Shown: one piece after another, positions 1 to 6,529 of the stretch
Numbering within the stretch: position 1 is the stretch's first letter
Layout of the letters: the number at the start of each line of letters is the position of its first letter
Assembly: GCA_023443485.1 (NCBI GenBank)
Contig: JAEZUH010000016.1
Span: 1-13,431 of the forward strand
Source of the DNA: Bacillota bacterium
GTDB lineage: Bacteria > Bacillota_I > Bacilli_A > RFN20 > CAG-826
Direction: 5' to 3'
DNA length: 13,431 bases
Position numbers and translations under genes: made by a program
Notes under the pieces: generated by a model
Databases searched by the model: none
What the model was told of the DNA's origin: nothing
The model's input: the letters and a program-made list of their open reading frames with translations, nothing else

Positions 1-459
1 TTTGATGATAATAACGCGAATATCCTTCGCCATACCAATGAGAATTTTGCGATGATCTTCGGCTTCAAATTCATCACTGCTGATTTTGGATAGTTTCAAA
101 CGTTGAATTTTGGTTAAGGCATCAACAATTTTCGCTACTTCGCTTCCCCAGCGCTTTTCAATTTCAGCTACCGTGACATCAGTGTCTTCAACAACATCAT
201 GCAAAAAAGCGGAAATAATCGTGGCAGGACCGCCTTGCAAAGAAGCGACAATATAAGCAACTTCAACGAGGTGATGATAATATGGCTCACCACTTTTACG
301 AAGTTGCCCTTGATGCTTTTCAACGATGAAATCATAGGCTGCACGAATTTGTTTCCGGTCTTCAACGGAAGAAATATAATTTTGGAAAATAGCCTCGACA
401 TCTTCGAAAGTGTGTAGAGGATATCCGCCATTAACAAGAATATTTTTCTTTGGTTCCAT
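1..459 (-). CDS. relA: RelA/SpoT bifunctional (p)ppGpp synthetase/hydrolase, N-terminal part, cut by window edge
   Basis: The first 153 codons are visible, open from ATG at 459 to base 1. I translated this stretch by hand. It is the HD hydrolase domain of long RelA/SpoT (Rel) enzymes, which make and degrade the alarmone (p)ppGpp. Family landmarks are RKSGEPY at residues 54-60, the metal-ligand His at 63, LHDVVEDTD at 86-94 with the HD pair at 87-88, a conserved TKI at 116-118, and DIRVIIIK running off the edge just before the expected LADRLHN motif. The intact HD pair and ED dipeptide suggest an active hydrolase. The synthetase, TGS and ACT domains would lie outside the window. ATG 459 is the only reasonable start: no in-frame ATG, GTG or TTG was found in the short leader. 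There is no clear Shine-Dalgarno site. The gene follows the ABC terminator, so it probably has its own promoter. The gene name assumes the usual single long Rel of Firmicutes. Confidence 0.93.
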   Translation of the reverse strand, partial: MEPKKNILVNGGYPLHTFEDVEAIFQNYISSVEDRKQIRAAYDFIVEKHQGQLRKSGEPYYHHLVEVAYIVASLQGGPATIISAFLHDVVEDTDVTVAEIEKRWGSEVAKIVDALTKIQRLKLSKISSDEFEAEDHRKILIGMAKDIRVIIIK

Positions 460-473
460 AAACTTATAAGATA

Positions 474-502
474 ATGATAAAGGTTTTTCTTTATTTTTTA
501 AA
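474..502 (-). promoter_or_regulatory. Candidate relA promoter
   Basis: On the minus strand, TTTAAA (502-497) and TATCAT (479-474) are separated by 17 bases, matching 4 of 6 and 5 of 6 consensus positions. It sits between the upstream terminator and the relA ATG, where a promoter is needed. Initiation about 7 bases after the -10 would leave a leader of only 8-9 bases without a Shine-Dalgarno site. The region is very AT-rich, so a chance match is possible. Confidence 0.35.
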
Positions 503-525
503 GAAATATGATGCTCTAGGCTTTT

Positions 526-550
526 AAAAAAAGACGTTTGTACGTCTTTT
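526..550 (-). terminator. Rho-independent terminator of the ABC exporter unit
   Basis: A perfect 9-bp stem pairs AAAAGACGT (529-537) with ACGTCTTTT (542-550) around a 4-base loop. Read on the minus strand, the 3' arm merges into a run of seven T (532-526). The stem overlaps the stop codon of the downstream ABC gene, so termination is immediate. It separates this unit from relA. Confidence 0.85.
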
Positions 551-2324
551 AGTTATCAGCGAACTGAAGTTTATATAATTTGTAGTAATGACCTTTTTGT
601 TTCAATAGAGACTGGTGATTGCCCTTTTCGATGATTTCGCCATGTTGCAAGACGATGATTTGATCGGCTTTTTGGATAGTTGATAATCGGTGAGCGACAA
701 TCAGCATCGTGCCAATGTTTTTCATTTTCTCCAGGGATTCTTGAATCAACACTTCAGTTTCAGTATCGATGTTTGCTGTCGCTTCATCCAAGACCAAAAC
801 TTGTGGTTCGCTCAAAACGGTTCTCGCAAATGAGATGAGTTGTCTTTGACCTTGAGAGAAATTCTCACCACGTTCAATAACCATTTCATTCAAGCCTTTT
901 TCGCTTTTGTTAATAAAACTGTCAGCGTTGACATATTTGCATGCCTGCATGACTTGTTCATCAGTGTATGAATTATCATGTAGGGTAATGTTATCACGCA
1001 TCGTCCCCGAGAAAAGGAAGACATCTTGAAGCATTTGACCAATCTTTCTTCGCAACGATTTAATCTTGATATGTTTGATATCGATGTTATCGATGAGAAT
1101 CTGACCTTTTTGGATTTCAAAATTGCGGACAATCAAACCGAGAATGGTCGTTTTCCCCGCTCCGGTAGCTCCGACAAAAGCAACTGTTTGCTTTGGCTCG
1201 ATAATAAACGAAACATCCTTAAGAATCCAATTTTCTTTTTCATAAGCAAACCAAACATTGCGGAATTCAATCTTACCTTCAAAATTATCGACTTCAATGG
1301 CGTCTGGTTCATCGAGAACTTCCGGTTTGATATCCAATAAGTTAAACAATCTTTCCGAAGCAGAGTTGGCTTTTTGAATGGCGTTGAGCTGATCGGCGAT
1401 ATTCTGAACTGGATTGAAGAAACGGCTGACATAAAGATAGAATTCAACCGCCACGGCTGCTGACATCGCAGAATTCAAACCAACGATAAAGGTCGTAACA
1501 ATCGCCCCATAATACAATAATGTAAGAAGTGGACGATATGTGCCAAAGGCAAGGATTACTTGATAACGAGTTTTGCGAAGATTTTCATTCTTCACTAAAA
1601 ATTCAGTTTCTTTACGCTTTTGTTGATTGAAGATTTGAGTAATTTTCATACCTGATAAATTCTCATTTACGAAAGCGTTCATTTCAGAAATATATTGTCG
1701 TTCTTTTTTGAAAATACGATAAACAATGAGACGGAAGAAATAAGAAATAAGGAAAACCGCACACAGGAAACCTAATTGAATCAAAGCTAAATACCAAGAG
1801 ACAATAAGCATCATCACGAAAACGGCGACGACCATCAAAATGTTTTTAACCAGATTAACTAATACGTTAGTGAACAAATCAGACATTGATGTCGTGTAAT
1901 TAGTCACACGAGTGACAAGAGAACCAACTGGCATCTCATTGAGTTGATTTTGAGACATGTTCTCGATGTGTTCAAAAACTTCCATACGGAGATTGTAAAT
2001 GATTTTTTGTCCGGATTTTTGTAGAACGATACCTTGGACATAATAGAACAGATAAGAGATGATACTGAGGCCAAAATATCCCATTGCTATCCAAATAATG
2101 TAGTATAGAGAAGGAACACCCGTTTTAACATCGAGTTGATCGACAATCATTCCAATAAATTGTGGCATGGCGGCTTCAATTCCGACATTGACAAGAATTA
2201 AAAGAAGGGCAAAGATAAAAGACCAAATTTCCGGTTTGATGTAGTGCCAAATTCGTTTAAAAAGAATTTTAAAAGGTATCTTTTTATCACCTTTGAGAGA
2301 CTCATTTTTATCAAAATCAGACAT
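549..2324 (-). CDS. ABC exporter half-transporter with canonical ATPase site (heterodimer partner 2)
   Basis: This 591-residue type IV ABC exporter half carries an N-terminal membrane domain of about six helices (roughly residues 33-310) fused to an ATPase domain. The ATPase shows an A-loop Tyr near 361, Walker A GATGAGKTT at 385-393, Q-loop Gln near 433, signature FSQGQ at 489-493, Walker B ending LDEA with the catalytic Glu at 514, and the H-loop His at 545. The FSQGQ signature departs from LSGGQ, as in the TM288/LmrD/BmrD-type partner of heterodimeric multidrug exporters. The ATG lies 1 base after the stop of the preceding ABC gene. A strong AGGAGG (2339-2334) lies 8-9 bases before it, so the two subunits are translationally linked. 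The pair should form one exporter in the cytoplasmic membrane. The substrate (drug, lipid or peptide) cannot be read from sequence, and no peptidase or secreted-peptide gene is nearby. Confidence 0.93.
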   Translation of the reverse strand: MSDFDKNESLKGDKKIPFKILFKRIWHYIKPEIWSFIFALLLILVNVGIEAAMPQFIGMIVDQLDVKTGVPSLYYIIWIAMGYFGLSIISYLFYYVQGIVLQKSGQKIIYNLRMEVFEHIENMSQNQLNEMPVGSLVTRVTNYTTSMSDLFTNVLVNLVKNILMVVAVFVMMLIVSWYLALIQLGFLCAVFLISYFFRLIVYRIFKKERQYISEMNAFVNENLSGMKITQIFNQQKRKETEFLVKNENLRKTRYQVILAFGTYRPLLTLLYYGAIVTTFIVGLNSAMSAAVAVEFYLYVSRFFNPVQNIADQLNAIQKANSASERLFNLLDIKPEVLDEPDAIEVDNFEGKIEFRNVWFAYEKENWILKDVSFIIEPKQTVAFVGATGAGKTTILGLIVRNFEIQKGQILIDNIDIKHIKIKSLRRKIGQMLQDVFLFSGTMRDNITLHDNSYTDEQVMQACKYVNADSFINKSEKGLNEMVIERGENFSQGQRQLISFARTVLSEPQVLVLDEATANIDTETEVLIQESLEKMKNIGTMLIVAHRLSTIQKADQIIVLQHGEIIEKGNHQSLLKQKGHYYKLYKLQFADN

Positions 2325-2325
2325 C

Positions 2326-4128
2326 TTATTGGCCTCCTTCCTCTTCTTTTTCGAGTTCTTGTAGATGAACCATTCTCTTGTAGAATGGCGAAATTTTCAT
2401 TAAGTTTGAATGGGTATCGAAAGCTTCGAGTTTTCCTTCGTCCAAAACAATAATGCGATCGAGATGTGAAACTGTCGAAACGCGAGAGGCAATGACAATA
2501 GTAGTCATTTCTTTTCTCTGGTCATTTAGATTACGGATAATTTTCTCTTCAGTTTTGACATCGACAGCAGAAACAGAATCATCCAAAATCATGATTGGGG
2601 CATTCTTTGCAAAGGCTCTCGCGATGGAAATACGCTGTTTTTGTCCACCCGATAAAGTGACACCTCTTTCACCACTGATGGTTTTATAACCATGTTCAAA
2701 TTCGCTGATATCGTCGTGTACATCAGAGAATTTTGCGGCTTCTTCCACCATTTCTTGAGACATATCAATATCGCTAAAAGCGATGTTATTAGAAATTGTA
2801 TCGCTGAATAAGAAGTTGTCTTGAGGGACGTAAGCAATCGAGCGGCGAATGGAATCAATATCGCATTCCATAATGTCGTGACCATCGATAAAAACAGTTC
2901 CAGGTTCAACATTATATAAACGAAGCAAAATATTCATTAAAGTGGATTTTCCACAGCCAATTTTACCGACAACACCAATTTTTTCACCTGGTTTAATATC
3001 TAAATTAATATTGCTTAAAATTACACCTGCTTCATTAGGGTAAGAGAAAGAAAAATTGCGGAATGAAATCTCACCTTTAATGTTTTCTAATAGGAACGGA
3101 TCTTTAGGATTTTGAATATCTTCAGGCTGACCTAAATAATTGGCGATACGTTCCATTGAACTCTTAGCGCGTGAACGCATACTCACGACTTGCCCAAGAG
3201 CAATCAATGGCCAAATCAAAATATCGAAATAGCCGATGAATTCAAAGAATTTTCCAGGGGTTTGCAAAGCAATCACTTGACCAAACAATGTCATCGGTTG
3301 ACTGGTGACAGCTTGATAAACAAACCATCCACCAAGACAGAGAATTAAAGTTAAGATTGAAATGATGATAACCTGCAGGATTACATCAAACATGATATAT
3401 AATTTGCCGAAAGAAAAGTTGATATCCTGATTCTTTTTGGCAATTTTAGAGAAGGCTAGCAATTGTTGGTTCTCTTTGACGAAAGCTTTGATAACACGAA
3501 TACCGGTAAAACTCTCTTGGGAATAATCGTACATCTCGTCGTATGCTTTTTGTCTTTGCATCCATTTCGCGGTGACGAGCTTTTCCACTAAGGCTCCCCA
3601 GAAAATAATGAGAATCATTGGAGCAAGAGAAATTATGGCTAATTGCCAGCAGGAAATAAACATGAAAATCAAAGCAAAAACGGAGAGAAATGTCGCATCG
3701 ATGAACATGATGGTTCCCCATCCGACAAATTCTTCAATCGTCTCAAGATCACTAGTGAACCACGACATGATGGTTCCAACCGAATTTTGATGATAGTAAG
3801 AGATAGAAAGTCTCTCGCCTTTTAAGAACATATCATGACGAAGACCGGCTTCAATTTTTTGCGATGCCATAAAGATGGTGAAACGCCAGACAATACGGCC
3901 GACAAACATCCCGAGGCCAATGAGCATTATCGTTAAACAGGATTGCAAAATATCATTGGTGTTTCTCCACAAGTCAGCGCTATCGCCTCTCAACATATCG
4001 ACAATGCCGCCGATAAGAGAAGGAATAAAAACTTGAACTAAGTCGACACCAATAAGCGTTAGTATGCCAATCACGTATAACCAAGCATAACGTTTATAGT
4101 ATTTTTTGAGGTATTTGTTCCAAAGCAT
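2326..4128 (-). CDS. ABC exporter half-transporter with degenerate ATPase site (heterodimer partner 1)
   Basis: This 600-residue membrane-ATPase fusion has about six helices in residues 15-310. The ATPase part shows Walker A GKIGCGKST at 388-396, Q-loop Gln 436, a canonical LSGGQ signature at 492-496 and Walker B MILDDS, in which the catalytic Glu is replaced by Asp 517. The switch His is replaced by Ser 548 (ASRVST). This is the TM287/LmrC/BmrC-type pattern. Its intact LSGGQ should complete the active site on the partner, while its own Walker motifs pair with the partner's FSQGQ in a non-hydrolysing site. It is the first gene of a two-gene unit with a promoter at 4194-4167 and a terminator after the second gene. 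The ATG at 4128 has no obvious Shine-Dalgarno site. The upstream bases contain an inverted repeat. The substrate is unknown. Confidence 0.93.
   Translation of the reverse strand: MLWNKYLKKYYKRYAWLYVIGILTLIGVDLVQVFIPSLIGGIVDMLRGDSADLWRNTNDILQSCLTIMLIGLGMFVGRIVWRFTIFMASQKIEAGLRHDMFLKGERLSISYYHQNSVGTIMSWFTSDLETIEEFVGWGTIMFIDATFLSVFALIFMFISCWQLAIISLAPMILIIFWGALVEKLVTAKWMQRQKAYDEMYDYSQESFTGIRVIKAFVKENQQLLAFSKIAKKNQDINFSFGKLYIMFDVILQVIIISILTLILCLGGWFVYQAVTSQPMTLFGQVIALQTPGKFFEFIGYFDILIWPLIALGQVVSMRSRAKSSMERIANYLGQPEDIQNPKDPFLLENIKGEISFRNFSFSYPNEAGVILSNINLDIKPGEKIGVVGKIGCGKSTLMNILLRLYNVEPGTVFIDGHDIMECDIDSIRRSIAYVPQDNFLFSDTISNNIAFSDIDMSQEMVEEAAKFSDVHDDISEFEHGYKTISGERGVTLSGGQKQRISIARAFAKNAPIMILDDSVSAVDVKTEEKIIRNLNDQRKEMTTIVIASRVSTVSHLDRIIVLDEGKLEAFDTHSNLMKISPFYKRMVHLQELEKEEEGGQ
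2334..2339 (-). promoter_or_regulatory. Ribosome binding site of the second ABC gene
   Basis: AGGAGG lies 9 bases before the ATG at 2324, inside the last codons of the preceding gene. It confirms that start. It contrasts with the first gene of the pair, which has no such site. Confidence 0.85.
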
Positions 4129-4134
4129 AATGTT

Positions 4135-4159
4135 ATGTAATCATTTTAATGATTTACAT
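4135..4159. promoter_or_regulatory. Operator-like inverted repeat in the ABC exporter leader
   Basis: Arms ATGTAATCATT (4135-4145) and AATGATTTACAT (4148-4159) are complementary except for one extra A/T. They are separated by two bases. The repeat begins at the predicted transcription start and ends 6 bases before the ABC start codon. It could be an operator for a dimeric repressor, since exporters of this type are often repressed by MarR, GntR or TetR proteins, or a 5' mRNA hairpin. No regulator gene is in the window. Confidence 0.5.
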
Positions 4160-4166
4160 CTCTTGT

Positions 4167-4194
4167 ATTCTAGCACTTCTTCTATTTTTCACAA
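4167..4194 (-). promoter_or_regulatory. Extended -10 promoter of the ABC exporter unit
   Basis: On the minus strand, TTGTGA (4194-4189) is followed after 16 bases by TAGAAT (4172-4167). The base triplet TGC directly before TAGAAT gives an extended -10 (TGn). Predicted initiation near 4160 leaves a leader of about 32 bases. The promoter sits just after the lipoprotein terminator, where a new unit would begin. Confidence 0.55.
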
Positions 4195-4201
4195 TAAAAA
4201 T

Positions 4202-4222
4202 AAAACCGCAAATCGCGGTTTT
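4202..4222 (-). terminator. Terminator after the lipoprotein gene
   Basis: An 8-bp perfect stem pairs AAAACCGC (4202-4209) with GCGGTTTT (4215-4222) around a 5-base loop. It starts 20 bases after the lipoprotein stop. The minus-strand continuation is ATTTTTATT, a slightly interrupted U-tract. The T-rich plus-strand side means it could also act in the other direction. Confidence 0.75.
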
Positions 4223-4241
4223 TGTATATTTTTATATTTGC

Positions 4242-4907
4242 TTAGTCTATCGCAGTATAAATAACAATTTGAGTGAGTATTGCCCTTTGACCGTAAACTT
4301 CAATTTGCAAGTGATCAGTACCCTCAGCTAACTCATAGGAGCATTTAGTTTCTTCTATAGAAGCAATGTCTTCAAAATCAGTATCGATTCGCACATATTT
4401 TGAATCGTTTAACGAAATAGCGACGGGTGAGTCGATGGAATCATAACTGCCAGTCTGCGAAAAAATAGAAACACTTCTTGGGATGGCATAAATTTCCACA
4501 AAAGCAGGAGATACGGAAGCCGCCAAGCTGATATCGAGAAGTCCATTAATTGAGGTACTGAGATGACCGATTTTCAGTCCTCCCACACCTTCGGCAACAT
4601 ATTGAGCGGAGGTGACTGATGATAACAAAGCGTCATCATCTTCAAAAAGGGCGAGAATTTCATTTTGATTTTCACTCGTAAAATCGGATCCTTGCTCTGT
4701 TGCATCTGTTACAACATCAATGGAATGAGCATCATAACCTTCGGTTTCAAAGACATCTCCGTATCCATCATAGTATTCGATGGTTTCTTCTTCGATATCC
4801 CCTTCATCCAAACCCTCATCGTGTTCATTAGGTGAAAATGAAAAAGCACAGCCGCTGAGAAAGAAAGCAAGAGGAATGAGATAAGATAAGTGCAATTTTT
4901 TTGACAT
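4242..4907 (-). CDS. Acidic surface lipoprotein of unknown function
   Basis: This 221-residue protein has a lipoprotein signal peptide: basic SKK, a hydrophobic core, then lipobox LSGC with the lipidated Cys at 20. Signal peptidase II processing should anchor it on the outer face of the membrane. Residues about 28-95 form a strongly acidic, probably disordered stalk rich in Asp, Glu, Tyr, Ser and Thr. Residues about 105-220 alternate hydrophobic and polar residues, like a beta-sandwich, beginning GGLKIG and ending QIVIYT. By eye this resembles galactose-binding-like surface domains common in gut Firmicutes, but I cannot name a family. One Cys (189) lies in the mature globular part. It forms its own unit, with a promoter directly at the start codon and a terminator after the stop. 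No Shine-Dalgarno site is present. The function cannot be assigned. Confidence 0.82.
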   Translation of the reverse strand: MSKKLHLSYLIPLAFFLSGCAFSFSPNEHDEGLDEGDIEEETIEYYDGYGDVFETEGYDAHSIDVVTDATEQGSDFTSENQNEILALFEDDDALLSSVTSAQYVAEGVGGLKIGHLSTSINGLLDISLAASVSPAFVEIYAIPRSVSIFSQTGSYDSIDSPVAISLNDSKYVRIDTDFEDIASIEETKCSYELAEGTDHLQIEVYGQRAILTQIVIYTAID

Positions 4908-4913
4908 AATTCT

Positions 4914-4922
4914 ATTATAGCA
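4914..4922 (-). promoter_or_regulatory. Extended -10 promoter giving a predicted leaderless mRNA
   Basis: TGCTATAAT (4922-4914) is a perfect TATAAT with the extended TGn element. Only six bases (AGAATT) separate it from the lipoprotein ATG, so initiation about 7 bases after the -10 coincides with the A of the ATG. No good -35 is visible (GGAGCG at 17 bases). The element lies immediately after the recJ stop codon. Confidence 0.6.
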
Positions 4923-4925
4923 AAT

Positions 4926-6494
4926 CTACGATTTATCGCTCCTAGAAAATTGAGAAATAATAAATTCAACATTCTTAAAGCCCCGATAGGTATTGATTCG
5001 TAGATGTCCAGTCACATCAATAAAACGACTCTTTTGAACATCAGTTCGAGAGAAATTAAAACCGGTGAGGCGGGTATTTGAGCCAATCTGAGTTAAGATA
5101 TGTTTCTCGTCACGAGAGAAAAACAAAGAAGTGGTATCGATTCTTTTCAGGCTCAATAAAGGGGATGGCCAAGCTTCGCCGAAAGGTGAAAAAGCTTGGA
5201 TGAGTCGGTAGGAATCTTCATTGACATCGGTTATACCTATAGGTATTTCTTCTTTCACTACTTTTTCTAGAGGAGTGTTTTTGACTAATTGAAGGAATTC
5301 ATTTTTAAATTGTTCAAATTTTCCAACTTCGAGAGTGCAACCACCAGCAGAAGCATGCCCACCAAAAGCGAGGAGATATTGGGAGAGATTTTGAAAGGCT
5401 TCGACAACATTGAAACCTTCAGGGGCTCGACAACTTCCTTTTAATAAATCGCCAGTTTTGTCTTTGGCTAAAACCATACAAGGAACCTGATATTTATTCA
5501 CTAACTGATTTGCGATGAGACCAAGCAAGCCTTCCTTGGCTTCGGTGATAAAAATAATGGCGGGTTCTCCTAAAGAAATATTTTCGAGAGTTTCACTAGC
5601 GTTTTTAGAAGCTGTTTTGCGGTCTTCGTTCACTCCGTTAATCCACGAAATATAGTGTAATAATTCACTCTTGTCATCATTGGTGAAAAATTCGACCAAA
5701 CGATTGATATCATCGCCATCAATTAATCTGCCAATAGCGTTGATTTTTGGAGCGATTTTTAAGCCAATTGTCACCTCGTTAAATGGTTCTTCTTCCTTGA
5801 GGGCGTCAATTTGAAAAAATTCTCTCTCCTTATAATTAGCAATTACTAAACGAAGGAGATTTCGATTGTATTCTTTTAAAGGCATAATGTCTGAAATAAG
5901 GGAAATAGCAGCTAGAGTGGATAGATATTTATCAAATCGGTTCAAAAAAGCGATGGAAAACATAAAAGCCGTGAAAGCACCACTGGAAGGAATATCTCCG
6001 AAATGAGAAAGGATTGGATGAATAATATAATCAGCAATAGGCAATGTTTCTTGCGCTTGATGGTGATCGATTATTAAGACTTTAACGCCTTGCTTTTTAA
6101 GAGTCTCAATTGGCTCAAAGGCCGTGATGCCGTTATCAACTGTAATCACTAAACTCACTTGGTTTTGAATGGCTTCAAGGGCCTTTTTATTCGTTAGTCC
6201 GTAACCGTCTTCATAACGGTTTGGAACGTAGTATGCCACTGGATAATCAAGATATTTAAACATCTTAACTAGTATCGAAGTACCCATTACTCCATCGGCA
6301 TCATAATCCCCGTAAACAAGGATCTTACCATTGGCTTTCATAACGTCTTTTACCATCTCTACAGCTTGAGGCATATTATCGAAATTATGTCCCTTAGCAA
6401 AAGTATTCTCATCGATGGGAGAAGTAATAGCTTGAAAACCATTTTCATCAATGCGATAGTAGTTTAATAATTTTTGAAATAATTTATCATTCAT
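4926..6494 (-). CDS. recJ: Single-strand-specific 5'-3' DNA exonuclease RecJ, short form
   Basis: This 522-residue DHH-family exonuclease degrades single-stranded DNA 5' to 3' in recombination and mismatch or base-excision repair. Motifs in order are GDYDADG at 62-68, the conserved Asp in VITVDNG near 120, the DHH triad at 143-145, SDIMP with Asp 202, and the DHHA1 GGHASAGG at 378-385. Residues about 415-520 fit the OB-fold domain. Its usual PFGxGNPxP signature is changed here to PFGEAWPSP (437-445). The length is near E. coli RecJ (577) and lacks the long C-terminal extension of Bacillus RecJ (about 786). The start ATG has no Shine-Dalgarno site and lies 10 bases after a terminator-like hairpin, 35 bases from the secDF stop. 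The stop is TAG. The secDF-recJ order is conserved in Bacillus. Confidence 0.95.
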   Translation of the reverse strand: MNDKLFQKLLNYYRIDENGFQAITSPIDENTFAKGHNFDNMPQAVEMVKDVMKANGKILVYGDYDADGVMGTSILVKMFKYLDYPVAYYVPNRYEDGYGLTNKKALEAIQNQVSLVITVDNGITAFEPIETLKKQGVKVLIIDHHQAQETLPIADYIIHPILSHFGDIPSSGAFTAFMFSIAFLNRFDKYLSTLAAISLISDIMPLKEYNRNLLRLVIANYKEREFFQIDALKEEEPFNEVTIGLKIAPKINAIGRLIDGDDINRLVEFFTNDDKSELLHYISWINGVNEDRKTASKNASETLENISLGEPAIIFITEAKEGLLGLIANQLVNKYQVPCMVLAKDKTGDLLKGSCRAPEGFNVVEAFQNLSQYLLAFGGHASAGGCTLEVGKFEQFKNEFLQLVKNTPLEKVVKEEIPIGITDVNEDSYRLIQAFSPFGEAWPSPLLSLKRIDTTSLFFSRDEKHILTQIGSNTRLTGFNFSRTDVQKSRFIDVTGHLRINTYRGFKNVEFIISQFSRSDKS

Positions 6495-6500
6495 ATAAAT

Positions 6501-6523
6501 AAAAGGCTACCTTTTCGGTAGCC
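6501..6523 (-). terminator. Terminator or attenuator hairpin between secDF and recJ
   Basis: GGCTACC (6505-6511) pairs with GGTAGCC (6517-6523) in a perfect 7-bp stem with a 5-base loop. It is followed on the minus strand by TTTTATTTAT leading straight into the recJ ATG. The stem starts about 6 bases after the secDF stop. It looks like an intrinsic terminator, but recJ begins within its U-tract, so it may be partial or regulate recJ translation. I found no convincing recJ promoter. Confidence 0.7.
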
Positions 6524-6529
6524 ATAAAA

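Noticed and set aside
486..506. Inverted repeat TTTCTTTA / TAAAGAAA in the relA leader as a second terminator
   Set aside because: The arms are almost only A and T, the stem would be weak, and no U-tract follows on the minus strand. It overlaps the candidate promoter and may be low-complexity chance.
2589..2912. 107-codon minus-strand frame inside the first ABC gene
   Set aside because: It is in another frame over the conserved ATPase motifs and shows no protein-like features. It is a shadow of the ABC gene.
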